From the NCBI RefSeq assembly GCF_041729615.1, contig NZ_CP154874.1, positions 3,393,501 through 3,457,500 on the forward strand: a stretch of DNA of 64,000 nucleotides, given 5' to 3'. This DNA is from Pseudomonas alcaligenes. Its GTDB lineage: Bacteria > Pseudomonadota > Gammaproteobacteria > Pseudomonadales > Pseudomonadaceae. Below are positions 1 through 8,321 of the stretch, in pieces. Made by a program: the position numbers and the translations under genes. Position 1 is the stretch's first letter, and each line of letters begins with the position of its first letter. The notes under the pieces are model-generated. The model did not search any database, was not told where the DNA came from, and saw only the letters and a list, made by a program, of their open reading frames with translations.

Positions 1-574
1 CCACCACCTTGAACGGCGTCAGGCCCTGGCCCTCGATGAAGGTCTGCGGCACCCACTCGGGGCGCCAGAGGAAGATCAGGTGGGCCGGCAGCAGCAGCGC
101 CAGCATGGCCAGCATGCTCGCCAGGCGCCAGCCATGGGTGGCACTGCTGTTGTCCTTGTCTGCCGGGCGCCAGGGCAGCCAGGCCACCAGTAGCAGCGCC
201 AGCGCCGCCAGGTAGCGCGCCAGCAGCCAGAAGTCGATGGCCTTTTCCACCCCATTGGCGGTGATGAAGTCGGGCATGCCGCGGTACGACAGCATGTGCG
301 AGAAGTCGGCGATGGCCACGCCGAGGAAGGCGCAGGACACCACCAGGATGTTGCGCTGGCGGTGCAGGCGGTAGGTGTTCCAGCCGACCGCGAAGATCAG
401 CGCGGAGACCACGATGGACAGGGTCTCCAGCAACTGGTGCCAGGTCAGGAAGTGCTCGCTGGGCGGCACCCGCGCGCCACCCAGCTCGATCAGCAGCAGG
501 CCGCCGAACAGGCCGGCGAGCAGCAGCAGGATCAGACGAGCAGGCGTGCGCGGTGGCGGATGGAGCTCGGTCAC
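1..574 (-). CDS. MASE3-type membrane sensor protein, truncated by the window edge
   Basis: Only the N-terminal 191 codons are inside the window. The GTG start at 574 is preceded by AGGAAG six bases upstream. The protein opens with a transmembrane helix (LILLLLAGLFGGLLLIEL), then has a WHQLLETLSIVVSALIF helix, and further helices with the signature DFSHMLSYRGMPDF. That pattern matches MASE3, a membrane-embedded sensory domain found at the N terminus of histidine kinases and diguanylate cyclases. The output domain lies outside the window, so kinase or cyclase activity cannot be decided. The input signal of MASE3 is unknown. Confidence 0.75.
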   Translation of the reverse strand, partial: MTELHPPPRTPARLILLLLAGLFGGLLLIELGGARVPPSEHFLTWHQLLETLSIVVSALIFAVGWNTYRLHRQRNILVVSCAFLGVAIADFSHMLSYRGMPDFITANGVEKAIDFWLLARYLAALALLLVAWLPWRPADKDNSSATHGWRLASMLAMLALLLPAHLIFLWRPEWVPQTFIEGQGLTPFKVV

Positions 575-721
575 AGGGTGCTTCCTAGTGGCAGGGCGGT
601 CTGGCTGGACAGCATGCCGCACATTGAAGGGGCAGCCCTTGCCCCCGGTCAATTAGCCGGCAGTTCTAGACGGTCCTTCGCGCTATCCTGTGCAGCCTAG
701 ACCGAACCAGGAACCCGTCCC

Positions 722-1255
722 ATGAAAGCCCAGCTCCTCGAACTCATCACCCTGATCAGCTCCGGCTGCATGACCGACGAGGAGATCGCCCGCATCGCCG
801 ACGAGGCCGCCCAGGCCTACGCCGATCCGCAGGCCTTTCTCGCCGCCAACCCGGACATCAACTACGACGACGATTTCCCCATCCCGCTGGGCGAGTGGGT
901 GGTGGTCGGCAGCCTGCCGGACACCGTGCTGTTCCAGGCCGACAGCTACGACCAGCTGCTGCAGCAGATCATCGACTCCTTCGGCCCGAGCGTGACCTTC
1001 AACATCAAGCCCAAGCAACTGCTGAAGGTCGAGCCGCTGAAGGCGCTCAACCGCATCCAGGTGCAGCTCTCGGCGCTGTACAAGGAGAAGGGCGGCTACG
1101 TGCTGCTGGACTTCAGCGAGCCGCTGGATGACGAGCTGCAATGCGTGCTCGTCTACACCAGCGATCTGCCGCGCGTACTGGCCTTGGCGGTGGAAGTCGG
1201 CATCTACGCCGCGCCGGCCTACGAGGCGCTGAAGGCCGAGCTGGAGCAGGAGTAG
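722..1255 (+). CDS. Conserved hypothetical protein, 177 aa
   Basis: A cytoplasmic, acidic, soluble protein with no signal peptide or membrane segment. I do not recognise a characterised family. The N terminus is a short helical stretch (MKAQLLELITLI) followed by an EEIARIADEAAQ helix; the rest looks like a mixed alpha/beta fold. It is a single gene, divergent from the MASE3 gene and convergent with rhlG. Codon use is like its neighbours, so it appears to be native. Confidence 0.8.
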   Translation: MKAQLLELITLISSGCMTDEEIARIADEAAQAYADPQAFLAANPDINYDDDFPIPLGEWVVVGSLPDTVLFQADSYDQLLQQIIDSFGPSVTFNIKPKQLLKVEPLKALNRIQVQLSALYKEKGGYVLLDFSEPLDDELQCVLVYTSDLPRVLALAVEVGIYAAPAYEALKAELEQE

Positions 1256-1271
1256 TCGCGCGGCAGCCTGT

Positions 1272-2042
1272 TCACAGGCTGAAACCACCGTCGATGGGGA
1301 TGATGGCGCCGGTCATGTAGGCGCCGGCCGCGCTGCACAGGGCGATGGCCAGGGCGGCCATCTCCTCCTCGCGGCCCCAGCGGCGCATGGGGATCTGCGC
1401 CACGTCCTCGGCCATGGCCGCCTCGTCGCCGGCGATGTGGCGGGTCATCTTGCTCGGGAAGCGCCCGGGCGCGATCACGTTGACGTTGATGTGCTCGCCG
1501 ACCAGCTCGCGGGCCAGCAGGCGCGACAGCTGGTGCAGCGCCGCCTTGCTCGGGCCGTAGGCGTAGGCCTGCTCGCCGAACGAGCTGATGCCGGCCACCG
1601 AGCCGATGTTGATGATGCGCGCAGGGCTCTGCGCGCTGCCGGCCCTGCGCAGCAGCGGCAGCAGCTGCTGGATGCAGCTGAACACGGCGGTGACGTTGAG
1701 CTGCATGACCTTCTCCCAGCCCTTGGCCGGGTAGCTCTCCAGCGGTGCGCCCCAGGTGGTGCCGGCGTTGTTGACCAGGATGTCGAGGCGCTCGCAGCGC
1801 GCCCCCAGTTCCTCGGCCAGGGCGCGGGCGCCCTGCTCGCCGGAGAGGTCGGCGGCCATACCGATGCATTCGCCATGGGCCGACAGCTCCGCGGCGGCCT
1901 GGGCACAGGCGGCGCCGTCGCGGGCGCAGATGAATACCCGCGCGCCGGCCTCGAGCAGGCCCTGGGCGATCATCCGACCGATGCCGCGGCTGCCGCCGGT
2001 GACCAGGGCGGTGCGGCCCTGCAGGCTGAAGTAGGGATGCAT
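1272..2042 (-). CDS. rhlG: RhlG-type NADPH-dependent beta-ketoacyl reductase (SDR)
   Basis: A 256-residue short-chain dehydrogenase/reductase. The sequence shows the cofactor motif TGGSRGIG near residue 15, the NNAG motif, the catalytic YAYGPSK (Tyr-x3-Lys) and a C-terminal PIDGGF. The opening MHPYFSLQGRTALVTGG and overall sequence closely match what I recall of P. aeruginosa RhlG. RhlG was first linked to the fatty-acid moiety of rhamnolipids and later studied as a beta-ketoacyl reductase. No rhlA/B gene is nearby, so a rhamnolipid role here is not supported by context. It is a single-gene unit on the minus strand. Confidence 0.85.
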   Translation of the reverse strand: MHPYFSLQGRTALVTGGSRGIGRMIAQGLLEAGARVFICARDGAACAQAAAELSAHGECIGMAADLSGEQGARALAEELGARCERLDILVNNAGTTWGAPLESYPAKGWEKVMQLNVTAVFSCIQQLLPLLRRAGSAQSPARIINIGSVAGISSFGEQAYAYGPSKAALHQLSRLLARELVGEHINVNVIAPGRFPSKMTRHIAGDEAAMAEDVAQIPMRRWGREEEMAALAIALCSAAGAYMTGAIIPIDGGFSL

Positions 2043-2131
2043 GGCGATTCCTCAAGGCTGGATACGAGCCCGTACCCTAAACGAGGCGGCCGGCGGATGC
2101 GGCGCTTATAGCCGGCGCAAATGCCGGGCCA

Positions 2132-2350
2132 TCAGCGCCGGCCCTGGCGCAGCGGTTCCAGCAGGGCGTTCAGGCCGTTGTGGTCGATCTCGTACATCAG
2201 TGCCAGCAGGCGGCCCAGCTCGCCCTTGGGGAAGCCCTGGCGGGCGAACCAGGCCAGGTAGTGGCCGGGCAGGTCGGCGAGCAGGCGGCCCTGGTACTTG
2301 CCGAAGGGCATGCTGCGGGTGACGAGAAGGAGCAGGTCTTCGGGCTTCAT
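2132..2350 (-). CDS. DUF3820 family protein, 72 aa
   Basis: A small protein starting MKPEDLLLLVTRSMPFGKYQG. The core MPFGKYxGRLLADLPxxYLxWFxxxGFPKGELG is typical of DUF3820. This fold appears fused or next to exonuclease domains in some bacteria, but the free form has no assigned function. The start at 2350 is preferred over an upstream start at 2473, because homologues I recall begin at MKPED and the upstream residues are low in similarity. Divergent from the VOC gene. Confidence 0.8.
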   Translation of the reverse strand: MKPEDLLLLVTRSMPFGKYQGRLLADLPGHYLAWFARQGFPKGELGRLLALMYEIDHNGLNALLEPLRQGRR

Positions 2351-2459
2351 GGCGTGGCATTCGAACGGGATGCGCCCAGTCTGCCGCTTTTTCGCCGCGA
2401 CCTCTACCGCCCGTCCGGCGCGCTGGCTATGCTCGCCGCTCGACACGAGGAGAGTTTCC

Positions 2460-2879
2460 ATGGAATGGAACAAGCTGGTCCCGGAGCTGGTGGTGGCCGA
2501 CTACCAGGCTTCGCGGCGTTTCTACACCGAGGTACTGGGTTTCACCCTGTTCTTCGAGCGCGCCGAGGATCGCTTCGGCTACTTCGATCTGGATGGTGCG
2601 CAGATCATGCTGATCGAGCAGCCCGGCGGCGACCTCTACGGCCTGCGCCCGGACACCGAGAAGGGCCGCGGGCTGCACCTGCAGATCGAGGTCGAGCGCA
2701 TCGCCCCGCAGCTGCAGGCGCTGCAGCGGGCCGGGGTGGCCCTGGTGGCGCCGGTGACCGAGGCCTGGTACCGCGCCGACGACATCGAGCACGGCCAGCG
2801 CGAGTTCTTCGTCAGCGACCCGGACGGCTACCTGCTGCGCTTCTTCGAATACATCGGCGAGCGTTGCCTGTCGGTATGA
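2460..2879 (+). CDS. VOC (glyoxalase/bleomycin-resistance) superfamily protein
   Basis: A 139-residue vicinal-oxygen-chelate protein with two beta-alpha-beta-beta-beta modules. It opens with a typical VOC start (LVPELVVADYQASRRFYTEVLGF) and ends with FFVSDPDGYLLRFFEYIGE, where the last Glu is the usual metal ligand. Such proteins range from glyoxalases and dioxygenases to antibiotic-binding proteins, and the substrate cannot be inferred. The start at 2460 has the Shine-Dalgarno sequence GAGGAGAG 5-8 bases upstream. Followed directly by a strong palindromic terminator. Confidence 0.8.
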   Translation: MEWNKLVPELVVADYQASRRFYTEVLGFTLFFERAEDRFGYFDLDGAQIMLIEQPGGDLYGLRPDTEKGRGLHLQIEVERIAPQLQALQRAGVALVAPVTEAWYRADDIEHGQREFFVSDPDGYLLRFFEYIGERCLSV

Positions 2880-2881
2880 AA

Positions 2882-2901
2882 AAGGGCCCCGAGGGGCCCT
2901 T
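2882..2901. terminator. Bidirectional terminator between the VOC gene and ahpF
   Basis: Nine-base arms AAGGGCCCC/GGGGCCCTT with a two-base loop lie between two converging genes. T residues on each side allow action in both directions. Confidence 0.7.
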
Positions 2902-2918
2902 GGTCCGAGTCTGTCCGC

Positions 2919-4472
2919 TCAGCTGCGGATCAGGTGGTCGAAGGCGGAGAGCGAGGCCTTGGCACCTTCGCCAATGGCGATGACGATCTGCTTGTAGGGC
3001 ACGGTGGTCACGTCACCGGCGGCGAACACGCCGGGCACGCTGGTCTGGCCCTTGGCGTCGACGATGATCTCGCCGAAGCGGCTCAGCTCGACGGTGCCTT
3101 TCAGCCAGTCGCTGTTGGGCAGCAGGCCGATTTGCACGAAGATGCCTTCCAGTTCGACGGTATGCAGCGCGTCGGTGGTGCGGTCCTTGTAGGTCAGGCC
3201 GGTGACCTTCTGGCCATCGCCGATCACTTCGGTGGTCTGCGCGCTCTTGATCACGCTGACGTTGGGCAGGCTGTACAGCTTCTTCTGCAGCACGGCGTCG
3301 GCGCGCAGGCTGTCGGCGAATTCCAGCAGGGTCACGTGGCTGACGATGCCGGCGAGGTCGATCGCTGCCTCGACGCCGGAGTTGCCGCCGCCGATCACCG
3401 CCACGCGCTTGCCCTTGAACAGCGGGCCGTCGCAGTGCGGGCAGAAGCACACGCCCTTGGCCTTGTATTCCTGCTCGCCGGGCACGCCCATCTCGCGCCA
3501 GCGCGCGCCGGTGGAGAGGATCAGGGTCTTGGCCTTGAGGCTGGCGCCGCTCTCGAACCGTACTTCGTGCAGGCCGCTTTCACTGCTAGCCGGGACCAGG
3601 GCGGTGGCGCGCTGCAGGTTCATGATGTCGACTTCGTACTGGCGCACATGCTCTTCCAGGGCTCGCACCAGCTTCGGGCCTTCGGTTTCCTGCACCGAGA
3701 TGAAGTTCTCGATGGCCATGGTGTCCAGCACCTGGCCGCCGAAGCGCTCGGCGGCGACGCCGGTACGGATGCCCTTGCGCGCGGCGTAGATGGCCGCCGC
3801 GGCGCCGGCCGGGCCGCCACCGATGACCAGCACGTCGAAGGCCTCCTTGGCGCTCATCTTCTCGGCGTCGCGGTTGGCGGCGCCGGTGTCGATCTTGGCG
3901 AGGATTTCCTTCACGTCCATGCGGCCGGAAGCGAACACTTCGCCGTTCAGGTAGATGCTCGGCACGGCCATGATCTGGCGGCGCTCGACCTCTTCCTGGA
4001 ACAGCGCGCCGTCGATCGACACGTTGCGGATGTTGGGGTTGAGCACGGCCATCAGGTTCAGCGCCTGGACCACGTCCGGGCAGTTCTGGCAGGACAGCGA
4101 GAAGTAGGTCTCGAACTCGAACTTGCCTTCGATGGCCTTGATCTGCTCGATGGTTTCCGCGTCCAGCTTGGACGGGTGGCCGCCGACCTGCAGCAGGGCC
4201 AGCACCAGCGAGGTGAATTCGTGGCCCATGGGGATGCCGGCGAAGGTGATGCCGATATCCGCGCCCGGACGGTTCAGGGCGAAGGACGGGCGGCGGCTGT
4301 CGTTGCCGTCGGTCCGCAGGGTGATCTTGTCGGTCAGGCCGACGATGTCGTTGAGCAGTCCGAGCAGCTCCTGGGATTTCTCGCCGTCATCGAGGGAAGC
4401 GACGATCTCGAACGGCTGGGTGACCTTCTCGAGGTAAGCCTGCAACTGGGTTTTCAGAGTGGCGTCCAACAT
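2919..4472 (-). CDS. ahpF: Alkyl hydroperoxide reductase subunit F
   Basis: A 517-residue flavoprotein that moves electrons from NADH through FAD and two dithiol centres to AhpC. An N-terminal double thioredoxin-fold domain carries CQNC (C128/C131). The FAD-binding GGGPAG lies near residue 218, the thioredoxin-reductase-type CPHC centre is at 344-347, and the NAD(P)-binding GGGNSG is near 361. Length and cysteine positions match AhpF. It lies downstream of ahpC on the same strand, 134 bases away, with a hairpin in the gap. Expected to be OxyR-controlled together with ahpC. Confidence 0.95.
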   Translation of the reverse strand: MLDATLKTQLQAYLEKVTQPFEIVASLDDGEKSQELLGLLNDIVGLTDKITLRTDGNDSRRPSFALNRPGADIGITFAGIPMGHEFTSLVLALLQVGGHPSKLDAETIEQIKAIEGKFEFETYFSLSCQNCPDVVQALNLMAVLNPNIRNVSIDGALFQEEVERRQIMAVPSIYLNGEVFASGRMDVKEILAKIDTGAANRDAEKMSAKEAFDVLVIGGGPAGAAAAIYAARKGIRTGVAAERFGGQVLDTMAIENFISVQETEGPKLVRALEEHVRQYEVDIMNLQRATALVPASSESGLHEVRFESGASLKAKTLILSTGARWREMGVPGEQEYKAKGVCFCPHCDGPLFKGKRVAVIGGGNSGVEAAIDLAGIVSHVTLLEFADSLRADAVLQKKLYSLPNVSVIKSAQTTEVIGDGQKVTGLTYKDRTTDALHTVELEGIFVQIGLLPNSDWLKGTVELSRFGEIIVDAKGQTSVPGVFAAGDVTTVPYKQIVIAIGEGAKASLSAFDHLIRS

Positions 4473-4505
4473 GACGGGTTTCCTTCAGCGAATTTCGGAC
4501 AAACA

Positions 4506-4534
4506 AACGCCCGGGCGGATCGCGCCCGGGCGTT
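4506..4534 (-). terminator. Intercistronic hairpin between ahpC and ahpF
   Basis: Twelve-base perfect arms (AACGCCCGGGCG / CGCCCGGGCGTT) with a five-base loop. On the minus (transcribed) strand the hairpin is followed by TGTTTGTCC, so it could act as a leaky terminator or an mRNA-stabilising hairpin, giving more ahpC than ahpF transcript. Confidence 0.6.
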
Positions 4535-4606
4535 CGGGCACTCGCGGCTGGGTTGCAGCCGGCAAAGCGCAAGACGGAGGGGGCCGGGGAGGCCCCAGGC
4601 GAAGAC

Positions 4607-5170
4607 TTAGATCTTGCCGACCAGGTCCAGCGACGGAGCCAGGGTCTTCTCGCCTTCCTTCCACTTGGCCGGGCAAACCTGGCCCGGGTTGGCGGCGGTG
4701 TACTGGGCGGCCTTCAGCTTGCGCAGGGTCTCGGAGACGTCGCGAGCGATTTCGTTGGAGTGGATTTCCAGGGTCTTGATCACGCCTTCCGGGTTGATCA
4801 CGAAGGTGCCACGCAGGGCCAGGCCTTCTTCGGCGATGTGCACGCCGAAAGCGTTGGTCAGCTGGTGGGTCGGGTCACCGATCAGCGGGAACTTGGCCTT
4901 GCCCACGGCCGGGGAGGTTTCGTGCCAGACCTTGTGGGAGAAGTGGGTGTCGGTGGTGACGATGTACACCTCGGCACCGGCCTTCTGGAACTCGGCGTAG
5001 TTGTTGGCGGCGTCTTCGATCTCGGTCGGGCAGTTGAAGGTGAAGGCGGCCGGCATGAAGATCAGCACGGACCACTTGCCCTTCAGGCTCTGCTCGGTGA
5101 CTTCGATGAACTCGCCGTTGTGGAAAGCGGTGGCCTTGAACGGCTGAACCTGGGTGTTGATCAGGGACAT
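4607..5170 (-). CDS. ahpC: Alkyl hydroperoxide reductase subunit C (2-Cys peroxiredoxin)
   Basis: A 187-residue typical 2-Cys peroxiredoxin that reduces H2O2, organic peroxides and peroxynitrite in the cytoplasm. The peroxidatic Cys47 is in FTFNCPTE and the resolving Cys166 is in VCPAKW. The 'FMPAAFTFNCPTEIEDAANN' variant is the same as in P. aeruginosa AhpC. The start at 5170 has AGGAGTTCTCTC upstream and matches homologue length; an upstream ATG at 5260 would add 30 unrelated residues. First gene of the ahpC-ahpF unit. Confidence 0.96.
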   Translation of the reverse strand: MSLINTQVQPFKATAFHNGEFIEVTEQSLKGKWSVLIFMPAAFTFNCPTEIEDAANNYAEFQKAGAEVYIVTTDTHFSHKVWHETSPAVGKAKFPLIGDPTHQLTNAFGVHIAEEGLALRGTFVINPEGVIKTLEIHSNEIARDVSETLRKLKAAQYTAANPGQVCPAKWKEGEKTLAPSLDLVGKI

Positions 5171-5194
5171 GAGAGAACTCCTGTTGGGGGTTGG

Positions 5195-5313
5195 AAACTT
5201 GATGCTGCGCATACTAACCGCATCGGCTGTAATCGCTAAATTGAATGAAGGCATGGACACGATTGGTTTGGTCTATGTGCATGCTTATAAATAGTGGCAG
5301 CGATCTATGACAG
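5195..5313 (-). promoter_or_regulatory. ahpC upstream region, candidate OxyR site
   Basis: The 140 bases in front of ahpC are clearly more AT-rich than the surrounding genes. On the minus strand ATAGACCAAACCAAT (revcomp of about 5259-5273) agrees with one OxyR half (ATAG...A.C.AT), and further CTAT/ATAG tetranucleotides occur just upstream. The spacing is not the textbook one, so this is a candidate only. OxyR control of ahpC is established in Pseudomonas. Confidence 0.35.
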
Positions 5314-5922
5314 TCAGCCGGCGATCTGCAGCTGCGGGTGGCGCAAGCGGTATTGCTCGAAGATGAACTGGCGGATGCGCTCGGCATGCTCGCGGTGCTG
5401 CAGGCTCAGGTGATAGGCCGCCCGCCGCGGGCCGGCCAGGCGAATGCGCCGGCCCTGGATCGGCAGGCTGTCGCGGCCCGGCAGCGGCAACCAGAGCTTG
5501 AACCGCTGCGGCGGCTCGCCGCTGTCGCTGCCGAGCAGCAGGCTGGCGGGAGCCAGCTCCAGCACCCGCAGGTCGCTGGCATGGCCACGCTCGTCGCGCA
5601 GCGACAAGGGCTCCGTCAGCACCAGGCGCCAGGGGCGGCGCACCAGGCCTTCCTCGAAGATGCTCGGCGCGCCCATCTCCAGCTGCAGGCCGTGCAGTTC
5701 ATCCTCCACCAGTTGCAGGGGAAACGTCATGCGGTAGTGGCCCAGCTGCGCGTCCAGGCTGAGCCGGGCGTGCAGGCCGAGGCGGGCGAGCAGGGCGTTG
5801 GCCTGGGGGCCGCCGTCGACCTTGAAGGCCGGGATCGGCAGGGCCGTGCCGATCAGCTGGCTGTTGAACACCTGGCGGATGTAGTCCAGCTCTTCGCTGG
5901 ACAGGGTGGAATGCTCGGACAT
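5314..5922 (-). CDS. Hypothetical protein, possible degenerate PilZ-like domain
   Basis: A 202-residue soluble protein. The N-terminal half (FPLQLVEDELHGLQLEMG) and C-terminal half (WRLVLTEPLSLRDERG ... LELAPASLLLGSDSG) resemble the beta-barrel pair of YcgR-type c-di-GMP receptors. The canonical RxxxR and DxSxxG c-di-GMP motifs are absent or strongly altered. I therefore do not claim c-di-GMP binding. It lies 47 bases downstream of the LOV gene on the same strand, so the two may be co-transcribed. Confidence 0.6.
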   Translation of the reverse strand: MSEHSTLSSEELDYIRQVFNSQLIGTALPIPAFKVDGGPQANALLARLGLHARLSLDAQLGHYRMTFPLQLVEDELHGLQLEMGAPSIFEEGLVRRPWRLVLTEPLSLRDERGHASDLRVLELAPASLLLGSDSGEPPQRFKLWLPLPGRDSLPIQGRRIRLAGPRRAAYHLSLQHREHAERIRQFIFEQYRLRHPQLQIAG

Positions 5923-5969
5923 GGGCCCTCCACGGGCAGGGCATGCATGATCACGAGCAAGGCGCGGGC

Positions 5970-6428
5970 CTACTGGGTGGCCTGCGCCTTCAGCGCCGTG
6001 ATCTCGTCCTTGAGACGCGCCACCTCGGCTTCGAGTTCCCGCACCCGCTGCTTGGCCTCGACTTCCTCGCTGACGTCCTTCTGGATGCCGATGTAGTAGG
6101 TCAGCTGGTCACCCTCGTTGAACACGGGCGTGATCGACAGCTCGTTCCAGAAGGCGCTGCCGTCGCGGCGGTAGTTGCGGATGATCTGCCGGCACGGGCG
6201 CTGTTCGCGGATGGCCTGGCGGATGGCGTTCAACCCGGCCTGGTCGCGTTCGCTGCCCTGCAGGAAGCGGCAGTCCTGGTAGAGAATGTCGTCGCTGGCG
6301 TAGCCGGTCAGGCGCTCGAAGGCGGCGTTGGCATAGATCAGGATGTTGTCGTCACCTTCCTGTTCGGCCACCACTATGCCGTCGTTGGACGCGTCTACCA
6401 CCAGTTGCAGAAGCTTGGCATTGATCAT
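5970..6428 (-). CDS. Short LOV blue-light photoreceptor without output domain
   Basis: A 152-residue protein that is one LOV (PAS-class) domain plus a C-terminal helix. The adduct-forming Cys53 is in QDCRFLQG, flavin-contacting residues follow in NYRRDGSAFWNELSITPV, and YYIGIQKDVSE closes the domain. The C-terminal tail (VEAKQRVRELEAEVARLKDEI) predicts a coiled-coil dimerisation helix. There is no kinase, GGDEF or DNA-binding domain. Sequence and length match the short LOV proteins of P. putida (PpSB1-LOV, also Cys53; PplA), which act through partner proteins. Start 6428 (MINAKLLQ) is chosen from these homologues. Binds FMN by family knowledge. Confidence 0.9.
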   Translation of the reverse strand: MINAKLLQLVVDASNDGIVVAEQEGDDNILIYANAAFERLTGYASDDILYQDCRFLQGSERDQAGLNAIRQAIREQRPCRQIIRNYRRDGSAFWNELSITPVFNEGDQLTYYIGIQKDVSEEVEAKQRVRELEAEVARLKDEITALKAQATQ

Positions 6429-6531
6429 GTGCGGGTTCCCCATCCGTATGGGCTGCATTCTATGGCATCCCGGCGGGCTGTCCACTTGCGGCATAATGCG
6501 CACCGGTTTTCAGTGTGTTGCGGAGTGATTC

Positions 6532-6981
6532 ATGAAAGTTGCCATCCTCTCCGGTTCGGTCTACGGCGCCGCCGAAGACGTTGCCCGCCGTGCCGTCGAC
6601 GTGCTCGAACGCGCCGGCCTGCAGGCCTGGCACAAGCCGGGCGTGGCCCTCGACGAGCTGCTGGCCTTCGCCCCCGAGGCGGTGCTGGTGGTGACCTCGA
6701 CCACCGGCATGGGCGAGTTGCCGGGCAATATCCAGAACCTCTACTACGCCCTGCGCGACCGCTTCCCGGCCTGGAGCGGCCTGCCCTGCGCGGTGCTCGC
6801 CCTGGGCGATTCCAGCTACGACGTGTTCTGCGGTGGCGGCGAGCAGATGCGCGAGCTGCTGCTCGAACTGGGCATGCGCGAGGTGCTGCCGATGCTGCGC
6901 CTGGACGCCAGCGAGACGGTGACCCCGGAAGACGACGCCATGCCCTGGCTGGCCGAGCTGGCTAAGGCGCTCAAGGCCTGA
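6532..6981 (+). CDS. Flavodoxin (MioC-like)
   Basis: A 149-residue short-chain flavodoxin for FMN-based electron transfer. The phosphate-binding loop SGSVYGAAE is at residues 7-15, the TSTTGMGELPGN loop near residue 55 stacks on the isoalloxazine ring, and ALGDSSYDVFCGGG forms the third FMN loop. Closest in character to MioC, a small flavodoxin of uncertain partner. It starts 104 bases from the divergent LOV gene. The next gene overlaps its stop codon by one base (TGATG), so the two are translationally coupled. Confidence 0.88.
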   Translation: MKVAILSGSVYGAAEDVARRAVDVLERAGLQAWHKPGVALDELLAFAPEAVLVVTSTTGMGELPGNIQNLYYALRDRFPAWSGLPCAVLALGDSSYDVFCGGGEQMRELLLELGMREVLPMLRLDASETVTPEDDAMPWLAELAKALKA

Positions 6982-7448
6982 TGGTTCCGCGCGCCGTCGA
7001 GCTGGTCCGCGAGCTGCAGCTGGCCGCCCACCCCGAGGGCGGCTACTACCGCCGCCTGTTCGCCTCGGCCCAGGTGGATGCCGAGGGGCGCGGTGCCTGC
7101 AGCAGCATCCTGTTCCTCCTGCCGGGTGGCGCCGCCAGCCGCTGGCACCGGGTGGACGCCGACGAGCTGTGGTTCTTTCACGAAGGCGCGCCGCTGGAGT
7201 TGCTGGTCGGTGAGTCGCCCAGCGTGCTGCACGTCGAGCGCCTGGGGCCGGTGGCGCCCGGCCAGTTGCCGCAGCGTGCGGTGCCGGCCGGGGCCTGGCA
7301 GGCCGCGCGCAGCCTCGGTGACTTCACCCTGGTCAGTTGCAGCGTGGCGCCGGAATTCCGTTTCGAGGGTTTCCGCCTGCTCGCCGACGATCCGGCCGCC
7401 CAGGCCGGGTGGCCGCTGCTGCTCGAGCGGTATCCCGAGCTGTTATGA
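6981..7448 (+). CDS. Cupin family protein (DUF985)
   Basis: A 155-residue single-domain cupin. The motif HPEGGYYRRLF near residue 17 and SRWHRVDADELWFFHEGAPLELL near residue 55 are the DUF985 signature and form the beta-barrel entrance with candidate metal or sugar ligands. Members have been described as sugar epimerase-like, but no reaction is settled. It overlaps the flavodoxin stop by one base. Confidence 0.8.
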   Translation: MVPRAVELVRELQLAAHPEGGYYRRLFASAQVDAEGRGACSSILFLLPGGAASRWHRVDADELWFFHEGAPLELLVGESPSVLHVERLGPVAPGQLPQRAVPAGAWQAARSLGDFTLVSCSVAPEFRFEGFRLLADDPAAQAGWPLLLERYPELL

Positions 7449-7510
7449 CCCGCAGGGCCAGTGTGCTGGCCTGCAAGGCAACTGGTGAGGGCGGCGAGCC
7501 TCGCTAGACT

Positions 7511-7536
7511 CCTCGGCACAACAACAAGTGCCGAGG
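7511..7536 (+). promoter_or_regulatory. Perfect inverted repeat covering the RBS of the aldolase gene
   Basis: Arms CCTCGGCAC and GTGCCGAGG are nine-base perfect complements around an eight-base A-rich loop. The GAGG in the right arm is the ribosome binding site for the GTG start at 7545, and TAGACT at 7505-7510 could be a -10 box. The repeat could be an operator at the transcription start or an RNA hairpin that hides the RBS. Confidence 0.5.
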
Positions 7537-7544
7537 TGACTGCC

Positions 7545-8321
7545 GTGAACGCTCCGCTCAATCTTCCCAGCCTCAAGAATCAGGTGTCCGCCGCCGAATG
7601 GCAGACCCGCGTCGACCTGGCCGCCTGCTACCGGCTGATCGCCCTGTACGGCTGGGACGACCTGATCTTCACCCACATCTCGGCCAAGGTCCCGGGCACC
7701 GAGGACTTCCTGATCAACCCCTACGGCCTGATGTTCCACGAGATCACCGCCTCCAGCCTGGTGAAGGTCGACCTGGCCGGCAACAAGCTGATGGACGGCC
7801 CGTTCGACATCAACCCGGCCGGCTACACCATCCACAGCGCGGTGCACGAGGTGCGCCACGACGTCGGCTGCGTGCTGCACATCCACACCCCGGCCGGCAT
7901 CGCCGTGTCGGCGCAGAAGCAGGGTCTGCTGCCGTTGTCGCAGCAGTCGCTGTTCGTCCTCGCCAGCCTGGCCTACCACGGCTACGAGGGCGTGGCCCTG
8001 AACCACGACGAGAAGGCCCGCCTGCAGGCCGATCTGGGCGACAAGAACTTCATGATCCTGCCCAACCACGGCCTGCTCACCGCCTTCGGCAGCATCGCCG
8101 ACGCCTTCCTCGGCATGTTCACCCTGCAGCGCGCCTGCGAAATCCAGGTGATGGCGCAGAGCGGCGGCAGCGAGCTGATCCATATCCCGCAGCAGATCCT
8201 CGACGGCGCCCGGGCGATGATCGCCGGGGTGATGAAGAGTCCGCAGGGCATGGGCGGCTCGCTGCCCTGGCCGGCACTGCTGCGCAAGCTCGACGCGCAG
8301 ATGCCGGGCTACGCCCAGTGA
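7545..8321 (+). CDS. Class II aldolase/adducin family protein
   Basis: A 258-residue protein. DDLIFTHISAKVPG is the family's substrate-binding opening, the zinc ligands are the HIH of LHIHTPAG, and a further His is in NHGLLTAF. Class II aldolases (for example fuculose-1-phosphate aldolase) use this zinc; this subgroup, found in many proteobacteria next to hydrolases, has no proven substrate. The GTG start at 7545 follows GAGGTGA; the alternative ATG at 7461 has no ribosome site. Its stop overlaps the next start (GTGA). Confidence 0.85.
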   Translation: MNAPLNLPSLKNQVSAAEWQTRVDLAACYRLIALYGWDDLIFTHISAKVPGTEDFLINPYGLMFHEITASSLVKVDLAGNKLMDGPFDINPAGYTIHSAVHEVRHDVGCVLHIHTPAGIAVSAQKQGLLPLSQQSLFVLASLAYHGYEGVALNHDEKARLQADLGDKNFMILPNHGLLTAFGSIADAFLGMFTLQRACEIQVMAQSGGSELIHIPQQILDGARAMIAGVMKSPQGMGGSLPWPALLRKLDAQMPGYAQ

